DNA from: Coptis chinensis
Taxonomy: Eukaryota > Streptophyta > Magnoliopsida > Ranunculales > Ranunculaceae
Direction: 5' to 3'
Length of the DNA stretch: 64,000 nt
Assembly (NCBI GenBank): GCA_015680905.1
Contig: CM027378.1
Location: 43,249,001-43,313,000 of the forward strand
Position 1 is the first letter of the stretch. Each line of letters begins with the position of its first letter. The notes beneath the pieces were generated by a model, which was not told the origin of the DNA, ran no database searches, and saw only the letters and a list, made by a program, of their open reading frames with translations. The position numbers were made by a program, and so were the translations under genes. Positions 30,387 through 42,098 of the stretch are shown piece after piece.

Positions 30387-32200
30387 AATGGACTCATGTG
30401 CTGGAAGCAACATTCAAGATAAATTCTCCCGCCAAAATCAAAATGATAACTTTGATTAGTGTTAAAAGTGACATGGAGTCAGCTTTAACACTACTGCAAT
30501 CAAATTATTATTCCGATGATGAACTTTACAACAATGTTGAAATTAGCTATCCCGATATGACCGAATCATTTACAACAATTGAGGTAATAATGTAATTTAA
30601 AAGCTTGTATTTTTTATTTATTTTATCAATAACTTAGCAAAAAATAATTTTTGTCAATAGTATCTAAGATCAAGGGTTTACGCAGGTCTTCGAAGATCGT
30701 CACTCATTGATCCGATGGTGTTCGATAGTTGGTATGACTGTTGGAGTTGTGGTTGTGATATCAAGGTCTGATAATTCGGGACTTGGGCGAAGACCTAGAG
30801 TTTTCTTGAGTTCGAAAAGGAGTGGAAAATTTAGACCATCCGTAAAAGCCGAAAAATATTGAACAAAAAAACCAAAGAATATAGGCAATCCAGTTCGAAG
30901 AAATGTGGTTGTCCATTTGTGTTGAAAGGCGAATTACGAAACGAAGGTGGATGGATACTGAGTGTTATGTGTGAAACTCATAATCATACTATTGGGGAGT
31001 ATCTTATAGGTCGTGCATTCGTCGGAAGGTTAAAAGCTGAAGAAAAATTGATTGTTTAGGATTTGTCTTTGAGTGGTGTTAAACCGCGTGAAATTTTACC
31101 CCTCTTGAAACAGAGAGATGACAATAATTTGTCAAACAAAAGCACTTTATACAATTATCATCACAAGAATCAGTTGGTTCGGTTGAGTGGATGAAACCAA
31201 ATGCAAGAATTTCTAAGAAATTTAGAAGAATTTGGGTACACAGAGTTTCATAGGGATAATCCAAAGAATGTGAATGTAGAGATTTGTTGTTTGTACATCC
31301 CCAATCAATTCATTTGGCAAAGTGTTTTCCCGAGGTCATTGTCATGGATTGCACGTACAAGACGAATGTCTTCAAGATGCCATTGTTTGAAGTTGTTGGG
31401 TTCACATCCACGATGAAGACATTCTATATTGCTTTTGGGTATTTGGAGATTGAGAAAGAAGGTTCTTACCTATGGGTTTTGAAGAGGTTTGATATTACGG
31501 ACTACAAAGCTACTTACAGAAAGATAATTACGACTGATTGTGAGTTGGCACTTATGAATGCGATAGCTATAGTGTTTCCTGAAGCTGCACACTTCTTGTG
31601 TCGAGTTCACATCAGGAGGAACATTGAGTTCACATCATTGTGGATTGGCAAGATGTTGAACCGAATGGACATTGTGGATTTAGCGCGATTGCACGATGCT
31701 TAGGGTCTAATGGAGGTGATGCATGGATTACTGTGAGGACTCTTATGTTGACAAAGTTGATTTCCCATGAGGCAGATTATACTTCAATGATGGGTGGAGA
31801 AGAACGAAAAGAAGCGATCAAGACAAATCTACGATGTACAGTTCCATATACGATGAACCCCAAAGAATGGTTTGAACTTCCTTCAATGGGATTTTTAGCC
31901 GCTAATACTTTTCAGTGTGTCTTTGTTGTCATTAGAGAGAAAGAATGTATGTCATACTTTCCTTTGTGGACTGCTCCTGATCCAACTCGTGTCCAGATAG
32001 CGGCAATAGGCCACATTGGAGGAGGCACACATTTTGTGAAACTCGTGCTTGAAGATGATAGTCCTATTCCGCCACTTGCTCCAGGGTGGGAGTCATTTGC
32101 ATGGACAGAAGCTTGGGATTGGGCAACTATAATGGAACCAAGGATCGTGAAGTGGTATAAAAGGGTTCCAAAAAATGTTATGGATTTAGACCTTTCGTAA
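30387..32200 (+). pseudogene. MULE/FAR1-like transposase remnant joined to an OTU-like cysteine-protease domain
   Basis: Order of blocks: acidic start (DELYNNVEISYPDMTESFTT); an intron-like gap; a FAR1-type domain (FEDRHSLIRW, KKCGCPFVLKGELRNEGGW, ETHNHTIGEY); a linker with VKPREILPLLKQRDDNNLS; then the MULE transposase core (31,284-31,640) with FPEVIVMDCTYKTN, PLFEVVGFTSTMKTF and HFLCRVHIRRN. At about 31,640 another frame takes over: DVEPNGHCGFSAIARCLG, then GGGTHFVKLVL, stopping at 32,200. The GHC and THF motifs resemble the catalytic Cys and His of OTU-family deubiquitinases, known in some plant MULE proteins. The transposase half has stops at several points; the OTU part (186 codons) is open. 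The SWIM/zinc region expected between them is missing. Confidence 0.72.
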
Positions 32201-33227
32201 CTATCCTTGTACTGACAGGGTTTTTTGGCTTTAATATCTATTTTGTGTATGTGTATATACTGTCATAAATTGCAGAATGTATTAGAATATTTCAGAAATG
32301 GTATTAACTAGTTTTTGTTAAGTGCTCTGTAAATAGCATTAAAATGCAAGAATATGGTAAGTGCTTTGTCGGTTTAAGGTAGGAACCAAAGGCGATCGAG
32401 CTTCAGTGAGCTTTATCACTTGTGTTGTGACAAAAGAACACCAGTTTGCCTTTACAGCCTAAAGTGAACGAGGGACTGATGGGTTCTAGAACAAGCTATC
32501 TTAATTAAGTAATAAGAATTCGTGGATCTGCGAACTAGCAAGGATATTCTGTCATACAATAAATGCAAAGAGATTTTTTTCTCTTTGTAAACATAAGTCG
32601 AGTATGTTTATGATGCTCTGCAGTGTACTCTGAATCCTGTTTTTATAGCTAATTTTGGCACTTGTTTGAACTTGCATTAATTTAGTGAATTGGCAATGGA
32701 ACGAGCAACCCAGAGTCCAATACATATCTTAATCTCTGACAAATGTTTCTTAATCACGTTTTGCACAAACTTTTGTTTTTCAAACATTCTATTATAACAT
32801 TTTTTATAAAGTTTGGGATATCATATGTAGCAATGACTTCATGGAGATTACAATTATCATTACCCTAACTATCAATGTTCTAAACCGTCATTTTAAACAT
32901 GCCTCCACGAACACGAGGAGGATCAAGCACCCAAACCCGAAAAAGAAAATGTAACGAAGTGCCACCAATTCCCATTGTTGACAACTCCTCCACTAGAAAT
33001 TTCATTGCCAACCATCGTAGGCTTAGAGTAGGTTCATCTCTCTTTCATTTTGATTTAGTTATGACATTTTTAATGCTTGTTGAATGTTCTTAGAATTTGT
33101 TGTTCTCTGCCAAAAATTTGTAACTGGTCGAAATATATTTTATGGCTATACCCTTATCTTATCTTCACTCTCTTATCTTATCTTCAATGCTACTCTATTG
33201 TCCTCCATACTACATAGTGGAATTTAA
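32201..33227. other. Intergenic, with one possible first exon
   Basis: 32,899-33,024 (+) reads MPPRTRGGSSTQTRKRKCNE, then IVDNSSTRNFIANHRRL, a basic start with a donor-like site after it. It looks like the first exon of a transposon-associated nuclear protein; nothing downstream continues it clearly. The rest is AT-rich with no gene. Confidence 0.3.
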
Positions 33228-33366
33228 GTGTTCATACTCCTAATGGCTCAAACAGGGGGGGTATCTCAAATTGACCCATGAACATTTAGTGTTCATACTC
33301 CTAGTGGACTATTTACACTAAATGTTCATACTCTTGTTAGACTATGAACATTTAGTGTTCATAGTT
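33228..33366. repeat. TATGAACA/TGTTCATA dyad array B, left part
   Basis: About four units with TTTAG or CTAAA centres and CTCCTAGTGGAC or CTCTTGTTAGAC linkers. Confidence 0.75.
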
Positions 33367-33937
33367 GACGCAGTACTGTTTGCCAATGTATATGTCAATG
33401 AACTTGGCATATGATGCATATGTCAATAATTAACTGGAAAAGCGGGCAACAAAGTCGGAAAGACATGGACGCGGCCATATTTGATTGGAAACGTCAAAAT
33501 AAGCATAACCCACGGCAAAACATCCATCGTTTAGGCCTTCAAAATCACGTTTTTGCCGTTTTAGGAAAGTTTTGTTTTTTTTAATATCTTTTGATAAGAG
33601 AGTCCGTTTTTTATTTGGTCAGTTGGGTTAGTTCTATTTTGATTAGTAGTTTCTTAATATGTGGTTATCCCAAAACTTTCCATTTTTGGAAAATTTCGAG
33701 TTTTGTGGTAATTAGGGTATTCTGCCTATACAAAAGCTGGTAGTCCGTATTAAGGTTTTCCGTTTTGGTTAGAGTTAATAATATTAAGAGTTACTTCTCT
33801 TGTTTCCATTGTTTGGTATTCCTTATGTGTGAATCCACAAACCTTGAAGCCATTAATCCCTGGTATTTCACAAGAAATCAACATGCTTTAGTGTAGGTTG
33901 TGAAAATCTGCAACTTATAAGTTCTTCTCTACATCAA
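33367..33937. other. LTR-like insertion splitting array B
   Basis: The stretch includes CCTATACAAAAGCTGGTAG, a degenerate TATA-to-start region, and AATCCACAAACCTTGAAGCC near its end, a layout recalling a plant gypsy LTR. Array units lie on both sides. Ends and target duplication are not clear. Confidence 0.35.
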
Positions 33938-34060
33938 TAATCCTATTGGACTACGAAAAATGAATGTTCATACTCTTGTTTGACTATGAACATTTAGTGT
34001 TCATACCATTGAATTATGAATGCGATGAATGTTCATACTCTTGTTGGACTATGAACGAAG
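33938..34060. repeat. TATGAACA/TGTTCATA dyad array B, right part
   Basis: Units with the CTCTTGTTTGAC linker and TTTAG centre, the same centre as in the left part at 33,228-33,366. Confidence 0.7.
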
Positions 34061-34179
34061 GAATGTTGCAAAACCCTTACCCTGCACAAACCTCGGCCCG
34101 ACAAAACCTTTTGCATTCCCATGACAAAGAATGATAACTCACCCACAAACCGCCACACATTTTTCAAAACCTAATTAAA

Positions 34180-34575
34180 CAAACCCAGCTGTCCCAACAC
34201 GTGTTCCAAAACTTTATTTTACCCTTCCTTTTTTTGCAAAACCCAAAGAAGAACGGATAAAAGGGGGGTTGTGTAAGTACCCTCCGTTCTACACGATACA
34301 CGCGTGTCCACACATCAGTCGTGTTCCACCAGTTAAATACCAAGTCATCGTGTCGTTGTCCCCTAAACACCAAACCTCTACAATTGATTAGGCTATTTCA
34401 TTATGACTGCTATTTGATTAGGATTTTTCTACAAACAAAAAATTGATTATGTTCTTGTTTAGTCATTATCATATATCGTACCACTCTCTTCATTGATTGC
34501 TCCCCGACCGATATTTGTGCTTTCGACTAGTTAGGGAGTCCAGAATGACAACCCTCCTCTCGTTCAGTGCAAAGG
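34180..34575. repeat. Dispersed cassette, copy 1 (leads into dyad array C)
   Basis: Contains a TATA-like GGATAAAAGGGG, then TGTGTAAGTACCCTCCGTTC, later CCAAACCTCTACAATTGATT and TGCTCCCCGACCGATATTTG. Related copies lie at 40,880-41,267 and, in part, 35,690-35,890. In copies 1 and 40,880 the last section (from ATATCGTACCACTCTC on) runs straight into a dyad array. Confidence 0.65.
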
Positions 34576-34576
34576 C

Positions 34577-34715
34577 GATGAACACTAGAGTATGAACACC
34601 TGAATGTTCATAGTCCACTAGGAGTATGACCACTAATATTCATAGTTCAACAAGAGTAAGAACATTCGGGATTCATAGTCCACTAGGAGTATGAACACTG
34701 AATGTTCATAGTCTA
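34577..34715. repeat. TATGAACA/TGTTCATA dyad array C
   Basis: Units with GTCCACTAGGAG linkers and CTGAA centres, more degenerate in the middle (TATGACCACTAATATTCATA). Confidence 0.75.
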
Positions 34716-34721
34716 ACCGTG

Positions 34722-34832
34722 ATGATGTTGACAACGAAAATATTTGTTTAAACTCTTAAGTATGCGTATAATGTACTTCCCAAATGCAATTATAATTACA
34801 GATCCTTATATTTAAGAGTAAACATTACTGCA
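34722..34832. repeat. Dispersed repeat R3, copy 1
   Basis: GATGATGTTGACAACGAAAA through CGTATAATGTACTTCCCAAA and AATTATAATTACAGATCC is repeated nearly unchanged at 40,525-40,672, where a few extra bases follow GTTTAAA. Confidence 0.75.
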
Positions 34833-35280
34833 TGTTACATTTTTGGTTTCAAAACTTGGAGTGGTGGGTAAATTTTAAGTGAGACACTGTATTGTATGTA
34901 TGCCACAATGTAGTGTAGGCTGGTTATGAAGCTATTTTATCGCAGCTACCATTTCATAGCCGTTGACTTAGTTGAGGGGAAAGCAACAGGCTATTCTCAT
35001 GGATGATTTGTACTACAGGTGAAGGAATGCTACACTTGAAGAACTAGGACGTGATACTATCTCTGTACAATTTGGGAAAAACTCAAAACCAATTGTATAT
35101 GTAGATCAAATATATATATTTTTTTCTGCGATAATGTAGTTTTCCTGTGAGACAATGTAGTTTACCTGTGAGACAATGTAGTATAAGGTCTATTCTATGT
35201 GCAACTAACTCACATTTCTCTTATATTATACTGTTGTAATTTTTATCCTTATATTTAAGAATTCTATCTTGTTGATACTG
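34833..35280. other. Intergenic, no gene seen
   Basis: AT-rich. The only structure is a short repeat, CTGTGAGACAATGTAGT, occurring twice near 35,146-35,183. Confidence 0.4.
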
Positions 35281-35560
35281 AATACTGTCAGAAGTCATTA
35301 AACCCTAAATACTGGAAAATCTTATCAATAAAAGACCACTCTACTCTATCATATATTCATATGCTTTAGGCATATCCATTTTAAGAGCTACAAAACCTTG
35401 TTTAGATTTCATATGTTTCATATTATGAAAAATCTCACTAGCCAAGCCTATATTATCTCCTATATTCCTACCTTTTATGAAAGCTCCTTGAAAAGGAGAG
35501 ACAATCTTATTTATGTGAGCCTTTAATCTGTTAGCCAACAGCTTAGATATGATCTCTAAG
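35281..35560 (-). pseudogene. LINE (L1-type) reverse-transcriptase fragment
   Basis: The frame reads EIISKLLANRLKAHINKIVS, PFQGAFIKGRNIGDNI, ASEIFHNMK and GFVALKMDMPKAYE, the classic plant non-LTR reverse-transcriptase block 0-2 region. A small duplication (TATGAATATATGATAG) then shifts frame, after which WSFIDKIFQYLGFND follows. Only about 90 residues of a protein of over 1,000 residues remain. It is bounded by dispersed-cassette sequence on the right. Confidence 0.85.
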
Positions 35561-35689
35561 ATGTATCGTGCGCAGGATGTGAGGGCCTTTGGATCAGTAC
35601 TTCGTGATGCAATACACACGCAACCCCTGTGGATGAGTGGCCCAGATGTGAGGGCGTACCATACATCTCGTGCACAGTAGATTTAGCCT

Positions 35690-35890
35690 TAAAAATAAAG
35701 GGAGCTTGTGTAAGTACTCTCTGTTCTACACCCAGTACACGTGTCCACACATCAGGTCATGTTCCACCAGTTCATACCAAGTCATCAGGTCGTTGTCCCC
35801 TAAACACCAAACCTCTACAATTGATTAGGCTATTTCATTATGACTGCTATTTGATTAGGACTGCTACAAACAAAAAAATTGATTATGTTC
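35690..35890. repeat. Dispersed cassette, partial copy
   Basis: TGTGTAAGTACTCTCTGTTC to GATTAGGCTATTTCATTATG matches copy 1 at 34,262-34,440 with few changes. It lacks the later section and no dyad array follows. Confidence 0.75.
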
Positions 35891-36059
35891 TCTTTTAACT
35901 GCAGTATAACCATACTACATTGGCGTATAACCAAACTACATTGTTTATTTAAAGAACAAGCATTGATAGTAAGAACTAGAAAGATTGATTATGTTCTCGT
36001 TTTTCCAAAATTGTTGTTGGGAACTGCTGACGTATCCAGCTAATTAAGGCTCTGAGAAG

Positions 36060-38806
36060 ACGGCTCGAACAGTCACGCCATTTCCCAAAAAAGGTAATGA
36101 TGGCAGTTCAATCTTATCTCCTGTACATAAGAGATCTGGTGATTGAACTTGCATTATCTCTTCTGCTACTTTTTTCTGCATACTGAACCTTTTGATCTCC
36201 CATTAGGGTTTGGCCAAAGCTTGAAACTTTTCATCTTTCTTGACCATGAACCACTGCTGGTCACTTGTAAACTTTGGAGATCTTTCCTCCCTGGATTTGA
36301 TCCGCTCAAAATTTCACATCCTTGAAGATGTTGGTCTGGAGTGGGGGAGGTTATCTGATGAGTTGGCCTACAAGGAAGTGGCGCTCATCACCATTGGTCA
36401 ACTTAGGGCCGGACTCACTCTTCCCCCATCCATTGCTACGAGTGTGTCGATTCACTTTAATCTTGCTCTTGGTCGGCAGACCCCCTGTTTTACCGAATCG
36501 TATGTATTCGCCCCTCTTGCCAAGAGACTTGGATTAAACTCTAAACCGTTGGGTGTTTGGTTATTTTTATGAGGTCCAAAGATTCGAGGTCGATCCTTCT
36601 ACTACCTCAAGACAAGAGACAAGAACTCTCCGATCGTCTTTTTTGATGGAAAGCAGTATGACAAAGGCTGGAGTGACCACCTACTCCGTGTGCTGGGTAA
36701 TGCGTGGGACGTTCGTCCTTCTGATGATGATGGTGAGCCTGTGGGAATTCCTGTTCCCAGAAAACACACCCATTCTCCAACCAGTAAGTTTTCTTACTTA
36801 GGTACTATATAACTTGATATAAAAGTCTTTTGCCTGAACTTCTTTGCTATTATTCCTTATATGACTCTTCCTGGAAACAATTAAAAGTAACTGACGATGC
36901 TACGGTGAAGTTTATCAAGAAGATCCCCAGGGAACAACGGATGCCTTGGGTGATAGTTCCTGATCCCACCCGTCTTTCTGAATACTTCAACATGTATACC
37001 AAGAATTGCTTTGCAACTTGTTCCCGCTTTTCCCCTTTTGGGATATGTACTGTGCATTCTGGGCGAACAATACTTCCCCCTCCTGTGGATCAGGGTGCTG
37101 GATTTCTTCCTCCTCCAGTTCAGGATGATTCCTCCTTAGTTACTAGAAGAGGAGGAAATCGCAAGAAGAAGAGTTCTGTGGCCGCCTCTGGTGATACTGT
37201 GGCATTGGGCCCAATTCAGGAGCCTGCTGTCGGTGATGATAGTGTAATCACTGGTGGGAGAGGCCCTGAACTGCCTTGTGAACTGCTGGCTTCTAGTAAT
37301 TTTAAAATGGAGGTGCGTGCGTCCAATCGTCATAAGCTGAAGAGAGCTGATTCTACTTCTGATATTGCCCCATCTGGTAAGAAAATGAGATTTCCTCCTC
37401 TTATCGTGTATGAAGAAACACCTTTTAAGGTTCCTGCTACTATTCCCCCACCTGTTAAGTCTTGTAAGAACATAGCTGTACCCCTTCCAGTTCCGGATCC
37501 TACTACAGGTTCTGGTCAAACTGGTGAGAATGTCCCTGTAACTGTTGACCATTCCCTCCCTGATAATCGCAAGGGGCAGGGTATTGCTGTGACCACTGCC
37601 AGAATCGCTTGCTGCTCTCCCCCTCCTCGATCCAGTGATAGGAGGGGGTGAGTGACGACATTCCCTTTCGCCAAGATCTCCGTTCCCCCGGTAGGGAGAT
37701 GATTGTGGAGATGCGGCGCGTTGGGGACTTAACCGATAAACTACCAAGTACCAACAAACACTCTTCATTAAAGATGTTGATATCGCTTTGAGTTCCGGAA
37801 GGCTGCGCCTTCCCCGCTTGACAAAGTTGAAGCCAACATAGCTGGACCTTGGACCAGATCCTATTGTCAATCTGGCTGCTCACCTTGCCAAGGTAAGACT
37901 TTTCTTCTCTCAATGTTCGGTTTCTCTTGTTGTTACTTACACATCCTATATTCTTTTCCGGTTAGTGAATAACTTTTTGCCATGAAAGATCCCATCTTTG
38001 TGGCCACCGATACATCCACCGATGCCATGGCTACCGGTGCCGTAATTACGGGCAAAGAAACTGGCGAGAAGAGAGTCGCGAGCTGCAGATCCGGGTTGAC
38101 CAGCTCTCGTGAAAAAAGAAGAAATCTGATAATCGGCTTCAAGAAAATGAAAGATACTATCTCCAACCTTCTGAGCTCTGCGGAGAAAGCCCACGAGGAG
38201 TCTGCGATGCCGCACTTGAAAGTGAAGTTCTTGGAACCGAGCCCGGGTTCACTACCTTGCAAGCAAAACTTGACTAGGTCCAAATGGAGCTTCACCGAGG
38301 GACACCGAGATGAAGACCCTTGGTCAAACCATTGCCCATTCAAATGAGGTCATGTCGGTATGAGGCCATTGCCCATTCAAATGTGGCCATGTACAGGAAG
38401 TTGAGGGATATGGCAACCATCTCCGACCAATACAAAAAGGAGCTGGATGCCGCCAAAGAGGCCTATGACAAGCTGGTGGCTCTGCAAAAGTTGGAGAGGG
38501 CCGAGGTTGTTGGTGAGGGCTCAGTGCATGATCCGGGGGATGTGGCCTTGTTGCGACCTGCTCTCGATGCTTCAAAGCTAGAGACTCAAAGACTGGCTGG
38601 TGAGTTTGAAAGGCAATGTGTCGTTCTTTGAAAAAGGTCAGGCTGAGTACAACGACCTGGTTGATTTGCTAGAGAGTGGGGATGAGTACGTTCTGATAGA
38701 TGATTTTATGGAGTCGGATCGTAAGTACAACGCCTACGAAAAGATCCGTCGAAAAGTGGAGTTGCGATGGTTTGAGTTTGTGTTTTGCGTGTTCTTTGAA
38801 GTTTGA
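36060..38806 (+). pseudogene. Putative gypsy-type transposon protein (PF04195-like, gag-like), multi-exon and broken
   Basis: Blocks in order: a globular N-terminal region (GQLRAGLTLPPSIATSVSIH, GLNSKPLGVWLFL, then in another frame FYYLKTRDKNSPIVFFDGKQ and GWSDHLLRVLGNAWDVRPSD) ending at a GTAAG donor at 36,783. Next comes a 273-codon frame (36,830-37,651) with a Pro/Lys-rich nuclear-signal-like middle. Then GPDPIVNLAAHLAK before a GTAAG donor near 37,888. Last is a coiled-coil tail (37,981-38,806: RKLRDMATISDQYKKELDAA). Stops and shifts occur at several joints. Proteins of this architecture accompany plant gypsy/CACTA-type elements; exact function is unknown. The family name is from memory, so treat it as provisional. 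Confidence 0.55.
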
Positions 38807-39811
38807 ACAATATTTAAACATTTGTGTTTTGAGCCTTGTGTTTTTGTTATCGATGGGGATCTTCGAGGTCGGTTTCCCGAATAATCTGGGGCCTCTAGTA
38901 TCCATCCTAATTTTTATTTAAGTAGCAATATTTAAATTACTTACTTGCTGAGATTGTGCTTGATGTTTGCATGTAGATGATCACTTTTGCTATTTTTTGA
39001 TTTGTTGTATGACGACACATGGTTCTCAATTTGATGAACCGTTGGACTTTGCTAGGTCGTCTATTTGTAACAATGGTCATGGAGCATTAAGTGTATGACC
39101 CGATATATTTCGTAGTTGACACCTAGGCTTTCTAATGCCCTCGTGTTTTAATTTGTCTTGAGTCGTTCCTTCTTGGGGAACTTCTTATCTAAATTCTAAA
39201 ATACTTTAATTCTCGACCCCACCACTCTGATGAGGCAATAGTGATTTAATATTTTTAATGTATCTCTAAAACTCATTGTCTTTTTGTATGGCAAAATTGT
39301 TAATATCGTCGACTCTGGGGCAATCACTTCGTCCTTTTGTCTTTTGGTATGGCAAAATCGTTAATATCATCCACCACAGGGGCAATCACTTCGTCCTTTT
39401 GTCTTTTTGTTTCCAATGTCAACAGTAGCTGCGTAAAGTAGAGAGACGTGAGAGAGAAAAGAAAGACCGTGAAAACAGAGAGAGAAGAGAGACACGCGTA
39501 ACACGTACAATCGACTAGTTGATATAGTTAGCCTTTGACCGACCATTATACTTGAGTTTAAACTTAAACCATGACGAGGTCCTAAGCTGGCTTGGGGTCC
39601 TTTTGGAGGACCCCTGGATTGTATTTGTCTGATAATTGGCATTTGAGTGGCAATTACAGATGAATCATGCTTAACCCAGGCGTTGGTGTTAAGTTGATTT
39701 AGGGTCCTTTTGGGGGACCTTGGGTTGAATTGTTTGATAACTAACCACTGCGTGGTTGTTGTAGTTGAGTCGTTCTTGACTCCGCCTTTGATGTACGACC
39801 TGACATTGTGA
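38807..39811. other. Intergenic with two small tandem duplications
   Basis: A roughly 65-bp unit (TATGGCAAAATTGTTAATAT to GGGGCAATCACTTCGTCC) is repeated head to tail at about 39,280-39,407. A diverged unit of about 115 bp with GGGTCCTTTTGGNGGACC is repeated at about 39,570-39,790; the 152-codon antisense frame there is probably a by-product of it. Confidence 0.5.
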
Positions 39812-39917
39812 TATTCTTTGTTCATACCACAATTGGACTATGAACAATGATTGTTCATAGTACGTTCAGTACGGACTATGAACACTCATTGTTCAGTATG
39901 GACTATGAACACTCATC
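39812..39917. repeat. TATGAACA/TGTTCATA dyad array D
   Basis: Short array with ATGAT and CTCAT centres and linkers CCACAATTGGAC and GTACGTTCAGTACGGAC. Confidence 0.75.
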
Positions 39918-40524
39918 AATTTATGATGAAGGGGTGGGTGGTTTATTGTGTTCAAAGGATTCTATCTACTTTTGTCTTAAATATTGACAAGTTATGCGAA
40001 GTGTAAATTCAATTGTTTTGACCTCAACTATTGTAAGCTAAAATGTTGATTTTGTAGAATGCGCATGGATACTACTAACGATTAAATGCAGACAAATGAG
40101 TGCTCATTACAAAATTGGCTTAAGCTGAGTGTGGGTAGAGATAATATGTCTTGTTACATCAATTTCGATGCTGCAATAAACAGTGTAAGAGTATGCAGGT
40201 GAACTTTTAAACATGTGAGGAATGAATCCATAACTAAAAATAGGCTTTACACCGCTTTGCACATTGCACAGGGTAAGAGTATAAAGGAAAAATAACCTGA
40301 TATTCCCTGTGAAAAAGAAAGGGTTATGTATGCAGCAATGATTGCCTAAAGAAAGTGAGTACGAAGCATTGGCTAACGAAAGTTCTAGATTGACATAAGG
40401 TTACTTGTTTGAAACTTTCCACTATTTAGAGTGTGTAGTGCTGACTCACGCACTTATTTGTACTAATTGTATCCTTATTTTCTTCATCTATTAATAGGAC
40501 GGAGAAGCTGAAAAGGTTGATGAT
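39918..40524. other. Intergenic, no gene seen
   Basis: AT-rich; no repeat or open frame above background. Confidence 0.4.
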
Positions 40525-40672
40525 GGTGACAACCGTGATGATGCTGACAACGAAAATATTTGTTTAAAAGTGGAGCACTTTTAAGTTTTAAGTATACGTA
40601 TAATGTACTTCCCAAATGCAATTATAATTACGGATCCTTATATTTTAAGAGTAAACATTACATTATAAATAG
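40525..40672. repeat. Dispersed repeat R3, copy 2
   Basis: Near-identical to 34,722-34,832 with a short insertion. Followed by an AT-rich spacer to 40,879. Confidence 0.75.
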
Positions 40673-40879
40673 AGAGCTTGCTTAATTATGGAGAAAAAGA
40701 TGGACTAATTTTAAACTTTTTAAATTGAATAAGCGTTTAATTATTAATTAGAAAATAATGAGAATGCTCTAATTGCTGGTTAACGCCCAAAAATCGCCAG
40801 AACTCGGGCCCAAGCCCACGAATCCAATTTCAACAGTTCCCCGCGACATTCCCTAAATCCTAAATTCAAAACAAAACAG

Positions 40880-41267
40880 CTGTCAGACACGTGCTTTCGA
40901 ACTTTACTTTTTAAACCGTTCTTGTTCCACGCAACAGCTGTCCAAAGAACAGACATAAAAGGGGGCTGTGTAAGTACCCTCCGTTCTACACTACAGAGCA
41001 CGTGTCCACAAAGCAGGACGTCTCACTCCAGCTCGTCCCACAACATCAGATCGTACCAACGACCCAATCCTGGAGCTCAGTCAACGCAACAATCAAGGAG
41101 ACATTTACTTTGTAACATCATAGTCGTAGTCCCAAAATAAGCAACATCTACAGTCATTAGCATATATCGTACCACTCTCTTCATTGATTGCTCCCCGACC
41201 GATATTCGTGCTCGACTAGTTAGGGAGTCCAGAATGACAACCCTCCTCTGTTCAGGTGCAAAGACGT
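40880..41267. repeat. Dispersed cassette, copy 2 (leads into dyad array E)
   Basis: Carries ACACGTGCTTTCGAAC, a TATA-like CATAAAAGGGGG, TGTGTAAGTACCCTCCGTTC and TGCTCCCCGACCGATATTCG. The order matches copy 1 (34,180), though the middle is diverged. Confidence 0.65.
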
Positions 41268-41678
41268 ATGAACACTGAATGTTCATAGTCCACTATGTCT
41301 CAAACGACATATAATTTAGGGTCTTTTAACTAAATGGCCGTTGAGCTATGAACAATGAGTGTTCATAGTCCATACTGTACGTACTATGAACAATGATTGT
41401 TCATAGTCCATAATGTACCTACTAGAGTATGAACAAAGCGTGTTCATCCCTATTGGAGCTATGAACAATGGATGTTCATATCTCATGACTACGAACAATC
41501 ATTGTTCATAGTCCAATTATGGTATGAATATAGAATATTCATAATTCATGACTATGAACATTGATTGTTCATAGTACAGTATGGACTATGAACAATCACT
41601 GTTTATAGTCCAATTGCGATATGAACAAAGAATGTTCATAGCTGATGACTATGAACAATCATTGTTCATAGTCCAATT
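41268..41678. repeat. TATGAACA/TGTTCATA dyad array E
   Basis: About ten hairpin cores, many exact (TATGAACA-ATCAT-TGTTCATA), with linkers such as GTCCATAATGTACCTACTAG and GTCCAATTATGG. Spacing is more variable than in array G. Confidence 0.8.
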
Positions 41679-42098
41679 GTTTAAATTTTGGAACAACGTG
41701 ATTTTAATTTTCCAAAATTTAAATCCGATTTAAACGACAGAAATTTGGGTTGAAATGTTGGTTGAAAAGTTGACTTCAATTTTCATTTGGAAAGCAAAAA
41801 CTGTTTTCCACATTCGACAAAGATGAAACCAAACATTTCAAAAAGTTTCCATTTGGTTTTCTCCTTGATATGAATTCAGTTGATGTGGAAGGCGGTGAGA
41901 AAACTCATTTGGTTACCCACCCAAATTTGATTGTTGAGGTTTTGGAAAAGAAGATTTTGGCAATGACTTTCAACATTGGAAACCAATATTTGACTGTGAG
42001 TGAGTGAGTGCGTCAGTATTCTGTATATATATCAGTTGTTATGAAAGACAAATAAAAAATCCGTATATTTGTATATCAGTTGTTATGAAAGTGTACTA
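41679..42098 (+). other. Unassigned, with a short protein-like frame
   Basis: About 41,815-42,009 reads DKDETKHFKKFPFGFLLDMN, then VDVEGGEKTHLVTHPNLIVE and LAMTFNIGNQYLTVSE before a stop. It has good codon-like composition but no family I recognise. GTATATCAGTTGTTATGAAA is repeated twice near 42,030-42,090. Confidence 0.3.

Noticed and set aside
37136-37913. 244-codon and 136-codon minus-strand frames
   Set aside because: They are shadows of the plus-strand gypsy-type transposon protein, which has recognisable blocks; the minus frames have none.
39367-39825. 152-codon minus-strand frame
   Set aside because: It covers two diverged tandem units with GGGTCCTTTTGG and has no recognisable domain; more likely chance plus duplication.
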